Assembly (NCBI RefSeq): GCF_036373705.1
Contig: NC_089868.1
Location: 11,296,520 to 11,360,519, forward strand
DNA: 64,000 bases
Direction: 5' to 3'
Source of the DNA: Amia ocellicauda
Taxonomy: Eukaryota > Chordata > Actinopteri > Amiiformes > Amiidae
Shown here: positions 11,121 to 63,120 of the stretch, in pieces
How the letters are laid out: each line of letters begins with the position of its first letter
Numbering within the stretch: position 1 is the stretch's first letter
The notes under the pieces: model-generated
What the model saw: only the letters and a program-made list of their open reading frames with translations
Databases searched by the model: none
What the model was told of the DNA's origin: nothing
Position numbers and translations under genes: made by a program

Positions 11121-14100
11121 TGTCTTCAGAGCTCTGCTACATTGTTAAGGAAAAAGCCATCACACTGAGGCCAGGGCTTTTGTTTTTGGAAGTTTTAAGT
11201 TCATGTTCATCCTTAGGCATTAAGAAAAGGAGAGGAAGAAAAGTGTCTTCACCTGTGAGATATCACACAACATGTGTAGTACTCAAAACAACCAGAGCTA
11301 AACCATTAAAAGGCATTCCAAAAATAAAAGCAGTTGTCCCATTTCAAAATTAAAAACAGAATCAGTGCTGAATGTATCAAGGTCATTGGTCTACACTGTA
11401 AGCATCTACGTTTGTGCCATTTTAACAAAAATGCTCAAGTGACTCATGGACAGGTTTTTTTCCCCACTTTCTTTCTTTCAAACTTCACCGAGTACCAGTA
11501 ATTACCTTTCATACCAAGATGTGTGCCGATTAGATTTTACTACTCGATGGAAAACGGCTGACTTGTCTTATGTATTTTCCTTTAACAGCTGACTGAAAAG
11601 CTCTGACAAACAGAAGAAAGAATGGTAGTCTTCAGATTTTAATGTATAATTACCCTTCATGTGAATGAGAGTTGATTGCCTCCCATCAAGGGACACATAC
11701 ACTGTGGAGCACTTAGTAATACTTAGAGTTATTGTAGTTTGCTGAAGTTTTCTTTTTTTTTTTTTTTGCTGGAGAATTGCTCCCTTGCAATGAGACAAGA
11801 TTTGACCTTTCATATTTGGTCTAATGCATTTTGAATTTGATTTGTGCCGATTGTGTCACAAGACATGCGATACAAAACAACAGGTCACAGCCCCATCTTG
11901 GTTTCTGGAAATTGTTTATTTATTTGTTTATTTATTTAATATTACATCTGTTTACTTTTGTTCTACATTTTCAATTCCGTGTTTGTTAAATCATAAACAG
12001 GATCTCTTGGATTCAAGGGGCATGTTTCTTATTTTTCTTTTTTTCTTCTTTAGCATGGTGATATATGTTTTATTAATACAGACCCTTAAAATTAGTGGTC
12101 TGGATGCAAGAGCATTGGCAAGCTTAGGCCTATTTCTAAATTACAAACTAGCTCCACATGCAGAACATATTCTGATGTTCGTTCTGGTTCTGCACTGTAT
12201 ATAAGGTGTCAAATTACTTAAATTAAAAAAAAATAATAATAACTAGTAAAATGTAGGGCAGCAAAGTAGGGTCACCCTATGCCCCTTCTCTTATCATTGA
12301 GCCACCATGTTGCCAAACTGGAATTCCTTACTAGTATTGTCATATTTTATATCTTTCCAGGAGATTTTTCTGCAACAATAATTAGCCAGCATGGCAAATT
12401 GCTACATACGTAAAAATACCACGGAATCATAGGGATTAAATATGATAAATAACAGTTAAATGAAACAAAAAATACATGAAGGATGTAGGCTGTGGCTTAA
12501 CTTCACACCAATGATCATTATATATATTGTTTTTGGTAAGGATTTAGATTCCATGAATTTCAGATTTATATCTACATCCATTGAAGGGCACAAAAACATG
12601 AAATGGTACACCTGGGTCAAAAGGAAATGATGAGTATCCTATGAAAAAATGTATTGCTATTCCACGGGGCTTATTTTGTGATACCGCAGTGAGGGAAGAC
12701 CACATTGGCTGTGAAATTTCTCCTCACTAAAGAGAATCCTTAAGTGACAATTAGGTCCGGTGGATACCAACCTTTTTCTCCGCTCACACAACTGCTGAGC
12801 TACTTCCCCTGCTATAGATCAGTGAGAATGGAAACATGACTGGCATGACAGTAAGATCAGAGGAAATACCGATCGTCACCCCCACCAACACCTGTGTGAG
12901 TTATATCAATGAGATGACACATCATATACTTTGTCAGAACAGGCTGCAGAAAACATTTAGGTTAAAATATCAGTACCAGTATGCAACTCATTGAATTGTT
13001 AATTATTTCTCCAGTAGGTGCCATTCCTTAGCCTGCTCAATCACTCTACTGTGTAAAAGGTCATGCTTTTTCACTGACACTAGGTGGAAGAATGGATTCT
13101 GAGAACATACAACAGAAGTCCCCATATTGTGGTCTTGGAGAGACCCTATCCAGCAGGTCTTTAAGATTTACCCTTCAATCATCCATTTGTAAAGGCTTGG
13201 ACATATTTAATTTTGATGTATTACGCAGATGTTTTGATAAATGCAGGAATTTAGAGAGAATCTGGGCCAAACACCTGAATACACATCAACCCCTAATGAG
13301 TTTCCATAATTTAATAGTTGGATTGCTATTGAGTGTCTTAATTTGTATTCCCAGTTTTTAAAAGATTGTAATTTTAGGGGACCTATCAATCTTGCTGGTA
13401 CTACAGGAAAGAATTCCATACAGCTATAGGGAAAGTGTTGAATATTCCCATCTGTAATTTGGCAGATTACGTGTTTTCCAGGAAAAATAAATAAATCTGA
13501 CAAATAATTCTGGAATCCAAGGAGTTCTGCTATTAATGGATTTTATTTAAATCACATTTGACTGAAAGCCTTGCATAACTAATATGTTGGTCATTAACAG
13601 ACATGTATGCATTTATGAATATGTGCATGGTCCTGGACAACAAAAAAAGCAGAAATCCTGTTTTGGAAATACATTTATTGTATATACTGTCAATTGCTAG
13701 ATTAATCATATAGGACATCTTGAATGTGAAGCAATGGTCTGTCTTTGAAGAAAAGGTCTATCATGAATTCTAGAATAGAGGAAAAAAAAGTGTTAACAAG
13801 AGGTCTGATTCATATTATTTGAAATGAAAGTACCTTTACAAATTACTTCTAATACAGAAAAGTTATCAAATTGTATTTTTCTGGAATGTGTCTGAATTTG
13901 GGGTATCTTTCATGTTCACACCTTTTAATGACATTAATTAAAAACATTATAATAAATATGTTAGTTGTTTATTTTACATAATAATAAAACACCCTTTACA
14001 GATCATAAGCAGAGCTTGAGTTACTAAATATTTTGCCTGGCCAATTCTGAAAATTATAGGTCTGTTTCTCGCTGAATTGTGTTTGACTTAATGGGAAATA

Positions 14101-14475
14101 AACATCTGGATTCAGCAGACCCAGATTAGCTACCCAATGTAATTTTAGGTAGAGTTGTCCAAGACTGTTCATCAAGGTCTATGAAATCAGCTGTATGAGT
14201 TTATAAACCATTATTATTTATAGTAGTTTTGTTCAATATGGTTCGTATAGGTGTTAAATGTGTGAAAACATGATCAAAATCATGGTATTAGCCATGGTAG
14301 TACGTCATGCGCTGTTCACACTGTGCTGCCCCGAACAGAAGTCACTCGGTTTTATTTGGTTTTTAATGGCGCGATTGTTTATGTTGTACCATAAATACAC
14401 CGGAGTGTTTGTATATTAACCGATGGAAGACGACGCCCTCTAAACATGAGTACAGGTAGACAATAAGAACAGGTG
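11121..14475. other. Intergenic, nothing recognised
   Basis: 3.3 kb of AT-rich sequence between the two Tc1 insertions. It has homopolymer runs (for example T-rich at 11751-11767) and scattered short frames. I see no exon, RNA gene or intact mobile element. Confidence 0.55.
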
Positions 14476-14477
14476 TA

Positions 14478-15348
14478 TACACCGATCAGCCATAACATAA
14501 TGACCACTGACAGGTGAAGTGAATAACACTGATAATCTAGTTATCATAGCACCTGTCAGTGGGTGGGATATATTAGGCAGCAAGTGAACATTTTGTCCTC
14601 AAAGTTGATGTGTTAGAAGCAGGAGAAATGGGAAAGCGTAAGGATCTGAGCGACTTTGACAAGGGCCAAATTGTGATGGCTAGACGACTGGGTCAGAGCA
14701 TCTCCAAAACTGCAGCTCTTGTGGGGTGTTCCCGGTCTGCAGTGGTCAGTACCTATCAAAAGTGGTCCAAGGAAGGAAAAGTGGTGAACCAGCGACAGGG
14801 TGATGGGCGGCCAAGGCTCATTGATGCATGTGGGGAGCGAAGGCTGGCCCGTGTGGTCCGATCCTACAGACGAGCTACTGTAGCTCAAATTGCTGAAAAA
14901 GTTCATGCTGGTTCTGATAGAAAGGTGTCAGAACACACAGTGCATCGCAGTTTATTGCGTATGGGGCTGCGTAGCCGCAGACCAGTCAGGGTGCCCATGC
15001 TGACCCCTGTCCACTGCCCAAAGCGCCTACAATGGGCACGTGAGCATCAGAACTGGACCACGGAGCAATGGAAGAAGGTGGCCTGGTCTGATGAATCACG
15101 AGTTCAAGGTGTTGACTTGTTGACAATTGAGCATCTGTGGGATGTGCTGGACAAACAAGTCCGATCCATGGAGGCCCCACCTCGCAACTTACAGGACTTA
15201 AAGGATCTGCTGCTAACGTCTTGGTGCCAGATACCACAGCACACCTTCAGAGGTCTAGAGGAGTCCATGCCTCGACGGGTCAGGGTGGCAAAAGGGGGAC
15301 CTACACAATATTAGGCAGGTGGTCATTACGTTATGGCTGATCGGTGTG
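14478..15348 (+). mobile_element. Internally deleted Tc1 transposon of a second family, 871 bp
   Basis: Short inverted ends, TACACCGATCAGCCATAAC at left and its complement at 15330-15348, are bordered by TA at 14476-14477 and 15349-15350. The family is different from the 9532-11118 element and is one of the very common fish Tc1 lineages. About half of the usual length is missing from the catalytic region. The copy is non-autonomous but could be mobilised by a related transposase. Confidence 0.9.
14628..15314 (+). pseudogene. Tc1 transposase with catalytic core deleted
   Basis: An open frame of 228 residues from [14 protein letters not shown] to the stop, against about 340 for the family. The two N-terminal helix-turn-helix domains are intact ([37 protein letters not shown]). 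The first catalytic Asp is present in VAWSDESR. Right after that, near 15101, the sequence jumps to what is normally just upstream of the third catalytic motif, so the second Asp and the intervening domain are gone. The usual PNSPDLNP stretch is also lost, near 15120, and reading returns to the family frame at [14 protein letters not shown], which carries the Glu. A small deletion lies near the C-terminus (VRVAKGG). It cannot be catalytic. Being open, it could still encode a DNA-binding fragment. Confidence 0.85.
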
Positions 15349-15350
15349 TA

Positions 15351-15769
15351 TACATTTAACAAAGTAATGTCGATGTTTCAACTGCGAAATGGTGTAATTT
15401 AAGAGAACTTTCCGTCGCTTACTCCATATGCATTTCAGAGCCTTACATATTTTAGGCCGCACAAAATAGTAACATGTATTTATTTATTTAATTTCAAAGG
15501 TCAGTGTATAGCCTAAATGTGAAACAGGCGTCGTCGTGGAATGAAGTCGCTGAAAACAACCAACAAGTTCTCTTTCTTATTAACAGACACAAAAAATAAA
15601 AATAAAACGCTGCACAACGTCAGTTTCCTGTGTACTTTCATGGCTGACAAGATGTAGCTGGCTGTGTGTGTTTGTATCTATTTTTAATCTTGGTTCCATA
15701 TTTAGTAAGAATCAAAAGTAAATGAATCGCGGTTGACCAAACTCCAGACCACATCCCCAACCCCTGCGG
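15351..15769. other. Intergenic, nothing recognised
   Basis: AT-rich sequence between the Tc1 relic and the kinase CpG island. No feature is seen. Confidence 0.5.
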
Positions 15770-16216
15770 TGAAACGTGTGAACCGTCCCCCTCCGCCGGC
15801 CGCCATCCGGGGCCTTGAACGCCAGGTGTCGCTGCAGTTCCTCCAGCCGCGCCGGCGTCACTTCCGCTGTGTGCAGCCCGGAGTGTGTGTGTGTTTCTCG
15901 GCGGTGGAGGAGAATCAACAGTGGAGGCTGAGGGGCAGAAATAGCGTGTGTCTACATGGTAGCGAGATAGAGAGGAGCGATTCCCTGACAGCGAAGGAAA
16001 AAAAAAAAAACCCGCAGCAACACAACGACAAGAAGCAGACAGAAAAGGGGGTCGACAAATCCGGATCCGCGTCTTCCCCCCCCTCCAACATATACATAGA
16101 GAGAGATACATACCCAAACACCGGAGTGCAGACGAGGGATACGACGGGGAAGCCTTCCGGCCAGCAGAATCGCCATCTCCCGCACTCCTCCGAGCCACGG
16201 CCGTGTCTTCCTGACA
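15770..16216 (+). promoter_or_regulatory. PKA catalytic subunit promoter 1 and 5' UTR, CpG island
   Basis: An abrupt GC- and CpG-rich block directly precedes the Cbeta1-type ATG. It contains purine-rich and CCGCC/GGCGG-type GC-box-like sequence and no clear TATA box. The transcription start cannot be placed. A long frame across it (15733-16266) has no ATG in good context and is out of phase with the kinase. Confidence 0.6.
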
Positions 16217-56486
<40,270 letters not shown>

Positions 56487-58675
56487 AGTGTGAGAGTGAG
56501 GTTGCATCAGGGCTCGTATATTGGGATCTTTGCACTCTGCTAAGAGATGGGGTGGAGCTGAGACCATCATATTTGTTCAAACGATTACCTAGTTTCTTCA
56601 TTCCACCAGGCTGAATGAGGTCCTTATCCATGCCATGATCCTTGTGTGCAGTTAGCACTAACTCTCATACACAGGCACATTAAAGCAGACTCCCTGTGCT
56701 GCGACACAAAATACTAGACCACTTTCTTCTCTTCTTTTCTCTCTATTTTGAGTTTCGAAGCAGTTGTCTTTGTCTTGAATGTTGCCCCACCTTTTCTTTT
56801 CTTTTTTTTTTTTATAAAGTGGTATTTTACATAAAAAAAAAATGAAACAAGCTGTAATCAATAACACCTACCCCTTGATTATGACATGTAACGACTGAGT
56901 GATTGATGTACTGGGAGGTGTTGCACTCGGTGTGATTTTAGGTCGGATTGGAAGATAAGTGTTGCTTCTAGTGTTTGCCAGCTGACACTTTCTGTTGGTT
57001 ACATGTCTGAGACCTTAAAGAAAGTTGCTCAATGAAGAAAAAGAAACAAAACCCTCTCCTAACTCAGACTAGAATCTAGACAACGTTTTTGGCATCTTTC
57101 AGAAGTAGTACTTGTCCTTTGTGTGTAACAATATATCGATCAAATCCAATTTAAAACACCTTGTGTGTTCAAAGCATGACCAAAATTAGAATTAAATGGA
57201 TGGCTGACACAGGCTGGATTAAAGTCCCGTGTCTTTTTCCTCTGAACTCAGATACCACTTAACCCACCAGTTTTTCATTCTTCACCACAGACGTATTCAT
57301 GCCTTAATGCAGCTGGATACTAATGAGAGTGGATAACCGAATTATAAAGCAGAAAACCCTCCATAGTAGATCGATCTTTGTATCATTTGTAGCAGTGTTT
57401 TACCAGTATGTCAACTCATAGATAGTTTTGTTTAAACTCCTGTAATCCATGTATTTAAATAATTTTGCTAAGTAAAAAAAAAAAAAAAAAAAAGAATTCA
57501 GGTACCCAAAATAATTAGGAGCCCTCTAATAAAATTGATAGGCTTCTGCATCACTGTATAGCTCCACTATTAGGTATGTTGAAACTAAATGGAATAATAT
57601 TTTGCAAAAACCTGTACTTGGAGTGAATTGCTAAACCGAATGGTCCATTGTTTGCTGTAAAGTGTACGAAAAGGGTTACTGCCAAGTTTTGCCTGTGGCA
57701 CAGTGTTGGTAAAACTGGACTGGGCATGTGCATTAACAAATTTCACTCCATTATGAGTTTTTAATGCTTAAGTTGTTTTGCAAAGTTCTCAAAAGAGATC
57801 TGTAAAACTGCCATATTTCTATGTTTTCCATTTTTACTCCTGCATTTCTATCTTGGTTTATTTCATTCTTATTACAGAATGTAGAATTGCAACTAGTAGA
57901 AATGTATATTATTCTTTTTGTTTTTGCTTGCTTTTAAGTTATATCCACACACACCAACTAAAACAACATTTCAACAGCTGATGTGTGCAAACCCTCAGCA
58001 CCTTTCTATCACGTTTAATTCAGTCTGTCAAAACTCATTTCATACGACACATTTGAGTTGTTTCTTATATATTTGTTTTTATTTATACACGTATTAGAGA
58101 AAGATGCTGTCTAATAAATTAAATTTTTTGAACGGTTAAATATGGCATAGTTCTTGCTGTCTTTCAGAAGAAAAATCATTTCCCATAGACCTAAAATAAG
58201 ACCTTTAAACATGACAACAGACTCACTTCAGTATGTAGTGATACTTGTGGACAAGTCAGGGAATGTGACATCACTGACTACACTTCCTCCTCTCCCTGGG
58301 CAAAAACGAAACATGAAAAAACCCAAACTCTTCTATCAATTCTCTATGTATTTAGTTTGTTGGATATTTTGCACAACAATGTCATTAGAAAGCTGACACA
58401 GACAGCAGTTTTTGTCCACCCATATTTACTTGTATGTGCAAGGGAAGTATAAGATACTTTGCTGTAGCAGATTTTATGTAACAAAAGATATATACGTCAC
58501 ATTAATAAATTTAAAGAAGAAAATCCTTTGTATGAAAATGTTAAAATCTTTTGTATTTCATTTAGACTGAGGACATGCTGTTGTATGCTAGCTGTATGCG
58601 ATAAATTCTACAGTAACTTTGTTGTCATTTATGGACATAAAGATTTTAATAAACGCTGGAGATCACATTTTCCCA
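56487..58675 (+). other. prkacb: PKA 3' UTR with alternative poly(A) signals
   Basis: Two canonical signals are visible: AATAAA at 57528-57533, just after a long A-run (57474-57493), and AATAAA at 58648-58653. A 3' UTR of about 1.1 or 2.2 kb is therefore likely; long 3' UTRs are usual for this gene. The exact end is inferred. Confidence 0.55.
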
Positions 58676-58737
58676 TCTGCTTTTACAATTTTAGATTTTC
58701 TTTGAGAAGAAGCAACTGACTTTTTTAATGTTTAACT

Positions 58738-58880
58738 TTATATACATGTATATGTGTATAGGTATATAGAGTGTGTATGTGTGTGTATATATATACCCGT
58801 ACATACATATACATATATGTGTGTGTGTATGTATATAGGACTATATATATGTCTGTGTCTTTATACATGTATCCACATGC

Positions 58881-58919
<39 letters not shown>

Positions 58920-58920
58920 A
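58738..58920. repeat. Compound TA/TG/CA microsatellite
   Basis: Imperfect alternating purine-pyrimidine tract, densest at 58880-58918. It lies just after the presumed 3' end of the kinase gene. Confidence 0.9.
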
Positions 58921-59604
58921 AACTGCATTGTACATTGATAAGTACAATTTTAGTCTTATTTATACTTGAAGGTAATCAAGTAATATTTTCCAATTGATTT
59001 ATTAATTAATGGAATTCCATGGCTACCACCAAAATATTCCTCCCATCAGGTATTGTTTCATGGCATCACTATACACATATTTCTAGTTGGTAATGATCAT
59101 CCATGTTTATTAAAATGGATCCGATAGATTTTTGTTACACTCTATTGCGTGTGTTGCAAGTCGCTTGAGGTCTGTTATAGTGGGAATCAGAAGTTGGCCT
59201 GCATGTAAATGACAAACATACTGTGGATGATTACATTGCATTTTTGCAGAAAGGTAAAACTTAATTTCCACATAGTTCCACAATTAATTCAGTAAAAGCT
59301 ACTGCACATAATCTAGAACATTTATTTTAATACTGCCGTTTTTCTCCTTTCCTGTGTGTTTTCCTCCATTGACCGTACTGAAAGAATGACATGGTTAAAT
59401 TTAGAACAATGCTTGGCCCTTTTTCCGACTACTAACATGGTGAGTCATTAAGATATGTAATCATCCTAAAGGTAATGACTCCAGATCTTTTTTACTCATA
59501 ATGCTAATCCTCTTCACTGTTTGATGTGGGGAAAGGGTTAACAATCATGCAGCTAATGTATTTGAATACTTCTAAAACAAAATAGTTGTAGGTTTCCTTT
59601 TTAT

Positions 59605-59666
59605 ACTTCAAAATAACATTCGCATCATTTTGAACACTTCAAAATAACATTTGCATTCTTATCTAG
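59605..59666. repeat. 31-bp tandem duplication
   Basis: ACTTCAAAATAACATT followed by (C/T)GCAT occurs at 59605 and again at 59636. Confidence 0.8.
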
Positions 59667-62302
59667 TATTAACACCAGCTTCCTTTTCCTTTTGTTCTAA
59701 AGCTGTCATTTTGAATGACTTTGGAATTGGTCGGAGATTTCAATCTAAGAAGCCTCTTTCCTTTGCTGTTGACTGCTTGCAATTATGCAATCGCCAAAAA
59801 GGCCGCATAATAACATAAATATTGTTCTCACTGACATGCTGCCGCCATTGAGTGCAGTTGTGGGCCTTACATAAAAATAATTGATTCTTAAAATAATACC
59901 TGTCGACTATAAATACCATAACTATAAGTGTGAGAAACTAAATCTATATAGCACCTAAGCTTTACGTTTGTGATAGACAGAAACCCACAGACTAAAACCA
60001 ACATGCATTTACAATTTCAGTTAATATTTGGTGCATGTTCTGATACACTAGGAAACTATTCTGGCTTCCCAAGCACAGGCACAGGAATGGGGTCAGTTTT
60101 ATCACACCTGTATTTGCTCAGATGTGCATGCAACGGTGTTAAGCGTATGACACGTGAAGCCTTTTCAATGCATTTTATTTTAGTTACTACAATCATCCAC
60201 CCCCGCATGTCACTCTTGACAAACTCAGGTACCTTAACCGCTTTAGAAGTAAATAAATGTTGAAAGTTGGTGGTGTGCAAACCGGATATGGGGTCTTTCT
60301 ACTCAAAAACTAACCTGTCTTCAGATAAGTGCTTACGGGTTAGATTAACTTCCATGCTGCACTTTTACTATGTGGCTATGCGTCCTGCACAGGCATACAC
60401 TTTAGCAGCACACACGATAGAAATATCTACATCTAAGTCTGTGAGCTCAGTCTTCTGTCACGACGGTGAACGCCTATTTTGATCACTTGTTTTTTGAGAG
60501 CATCTGATTGTGGTTTGACAATTTCTAATGCAATCTTTTTTTATTATTATTTTTTATTATTGGCCTTCTATATTATTTTTATCTACCATAATTTATCAAT
60601 TTTATCCATTAAATTATGGGGCCTTTAAAGGGAAACTAAAACTAAATTCTGCTTCCAAAACTAAGCTTTTTGGATCCATTTGCAAACAAAGGCACCACTG
60701 TTTCCTTCATACACAAGGAAACATGAATTTCATATATATAATTTTTTTTTGTCAAGCTATTAAATTTAAGATGTACATAGATAATTAAAACCATAATAAG
60801 ACACACTTGTAGATCTGGCTGGAGTGGGTTGTAATTGTTTAGGTTTTTGGACCCATTGAGATTTTGTTTTTCTACGGTGGGGGAAAAAACAAATCTCATC
60901 TGAACTCTTCTCCTATAGAACATGTAAACTTTAGCCTGACCATCTTCAGTGTCCATTAAGTGATGAAAGGATGGTTTTCAGGATGCAAGGGACCTTTATC
61001 TTGTGACTTGAGATTCCATCACCTATCAAAGCTATTGGTTGGGTATTGTCGACACACTAAATGGAAAGGGTGAGTTTAATGTGACCTAACTGGGTGCCTG
61101 CAGTGTAAACTCCTAAGAGGATCTCCAGCCCCCAGGCAGTGGAATACTGTGAACCCTAATCCTGTGACCATCCGATATTTTGCAGAGGTAAGCTACTGAA
61201 GTCATGAATGATGCTGTATTATTCGAATGTGATTGTTCTTTCTTGTTAATGATGCTTTTGCTGCAGCATTCAAGTTGTGTTTGTTAATATAGCACCTTTT
61301 CATAATGAGCACCATCCCAAATATAGAATGAGTCGTTGAAAATGAACCCATTTCAAAACCCTAAAGGTCAAACCTCTGCATAATAGGATACCAATTTGTT
61401 CATGTATGTCTTCATGATAAGACACATTTTTTAATTTTCTGTCCTTTGAATGATCTCTGGTGTGACTCTGTAGATTCTGCAAGTTTATACTCAAGTTAAA
61501 GCAAAGAGGAACCAAAACGGAGAGTAATGGAGAACTCTTATCAGATAACCAGAAACAAGAAAGTTCCTCTTTGTATCGTGCAGACATGGAAAAATATAAA
61601 TAAGGTTGGTGCGTGTCCATATAAAATATGAATATGCCCCATATTAACAGTAAAACATTCACACCTGTAAAGGGGAATGAGTCTCATTGTGAGCAGCAAA
61701 TTTCAGTGATTTTGGGAGCGGATTCGTTTGCTGGATTTAACAAGGAACCTGACAGTTGTGAGATGTTTGCAAAATGTGCTGATGTTTGAAATAACTGGGC
61801 TTCATGCAGCATCTTAATTCACTTCTGATCTCCATCATGTGCAAAGACAACCTAAGCCAACACTTGTGAACTGTCTGATGCTAATCTATCGCAGCTGAAG
61901 TACGGTTTCAAGGCTGTTTAGTACACACGTCATTCACCGAGATGTGCTAATTAATGACCTCCATCACAGTGGGACTTTGATAACTATTTATAAGAGTGTG
62001 ATGGATATGCTTGCTTTTCTTTTTAACGGCCCTGGTTTAATTTTAGACCATGGTTAGTGCGCATTTACTTTGCACTTCAATCAAAATATCCAAATGATTC
62101 TCGATGACAACATGACTGAAGGGACATTTCTAAAGGCAATACTTTAATTAGATCATCTAAACATATGCAACTTGTAACAACAACAGGTTATTATGAAAGA
62201 GAGATACATGCAAGAAGCCAAAGTGCAAATCATCACACATAATGGCCCACGCAACCCTTGATCTTGTGTATCAAACCCAAGCTCACATCTATAAAAAGCT
62301 TT

Positions 62303-62320
62303 GAGTGTCCTCTACTGGTC
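62303..62320 (-). promoter_or_regulatory. CTCF-like motif, reverse orientation
   Basis: GTGTCCTCTACTGG resembles the reverse-complement CTCF core (GCGCCCYCTRSTGG). It is a weaker match than the one at 1164-1178. Confidence 0.3.
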
Positions 62321-62984
62321 ACTATAAGCAGTATTTGAAGTGCAATGTTTCATAAGCCCAATTGTCAACCTTTTACCCCATCTTAAGTTTCATTGTAATA
62401 TTACAGGTTATAGTATACATTTTCTGACACTTTCCTGCATAAAATAACACAGACACAACTTGTGTTGCGGGAAATGATTGATATGTCACTATCCTATTTC
62501 TGCCAGAGCTCATCTCAACGTGTGCATGCCTTCCATCGAAGATTTGAGAAAGGAAGAAAATCAAATTGAACAAACGACAGAGCTTTCTTTTTAATTTTAA
62601 TTACAATTATCTTTTAATAAAAGCACACAAATCCTGGCATCTGTTTAAAATCTTGACAAAAAACTCCACGCAGTTGTTTTTTGCTCTGGTCACTTTTCGT
62701 TTTATACCTAAATAGGTCAATAAAATAAACACCAGTATAAAATTGTGCTTTTAAATCTGTTTTTCGTGCACCCTTACTGAATAGCTTTCATTTTTGTCAA
62801 CTTAATATTTTCCAAACAATTTAGCAACGTTTCCTTAAAAATAAACCAAGAAAGAGAGAGACTGCACATTGCAATTTTATGTAATATTATTTGCACTATA
62901 CATAAAAGTTAGAAGCTGAATATATATATTTATTGATATGCATTTCTCTTCATTTTAACTTCCGTAAATTAATGTTTGAGGATA

Positions 62985-63120
62985 ACTACAATTCCCATAA
63001 TCCATCGCGGGCACTAGCCCGTCTATGATTGGCTGCGGCAGGAGATCTTGTGGGGAACTCTGCATGTGAATGTAGTTCTGGGAGGAAGCTATTCTGAGAA
63101 TCTACACTAATCAGAAAAAG
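62985..63120 (+). promoter_or_regulatory. Promoter and first exon of a downstream + strand gene
   Basis: ACTACAATTCCCATAATCC (62985-63003) matches the ZNF143/STAF promoter motif. An inverted CCAAT box (ATTGG, 63028-63032) follows, with locally raised CpG content. A strong donor AAAAAG|GTAAGT occurs at 63121, with no convincing long frame before it, so the first exon is probably non-coding. The gene is not identifiable here. In human, SAMD13 follows PRKACB, so it is one candidate. Confidence 0.5.

Larger units (their letters stand above)
58930..62980. other. Intergenic between the kinase gene and the next gene
   Basis: It contains a 31-bp tandem duplication (59605-59666) and a GC-balanced stretch (61650-62040) that could be a regulatory element. 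A reverse-oriented CTCF-like motif lies at 62303-62320. No exon is recognised. Confidence 0.5.

Noticed and set aside
63072..63084. Second ZNF143-like site (TGTAGTTCTGGGA)
   Set aside because: The two halves are in the wrong order for the reverse-complement motif, so it does not fit.
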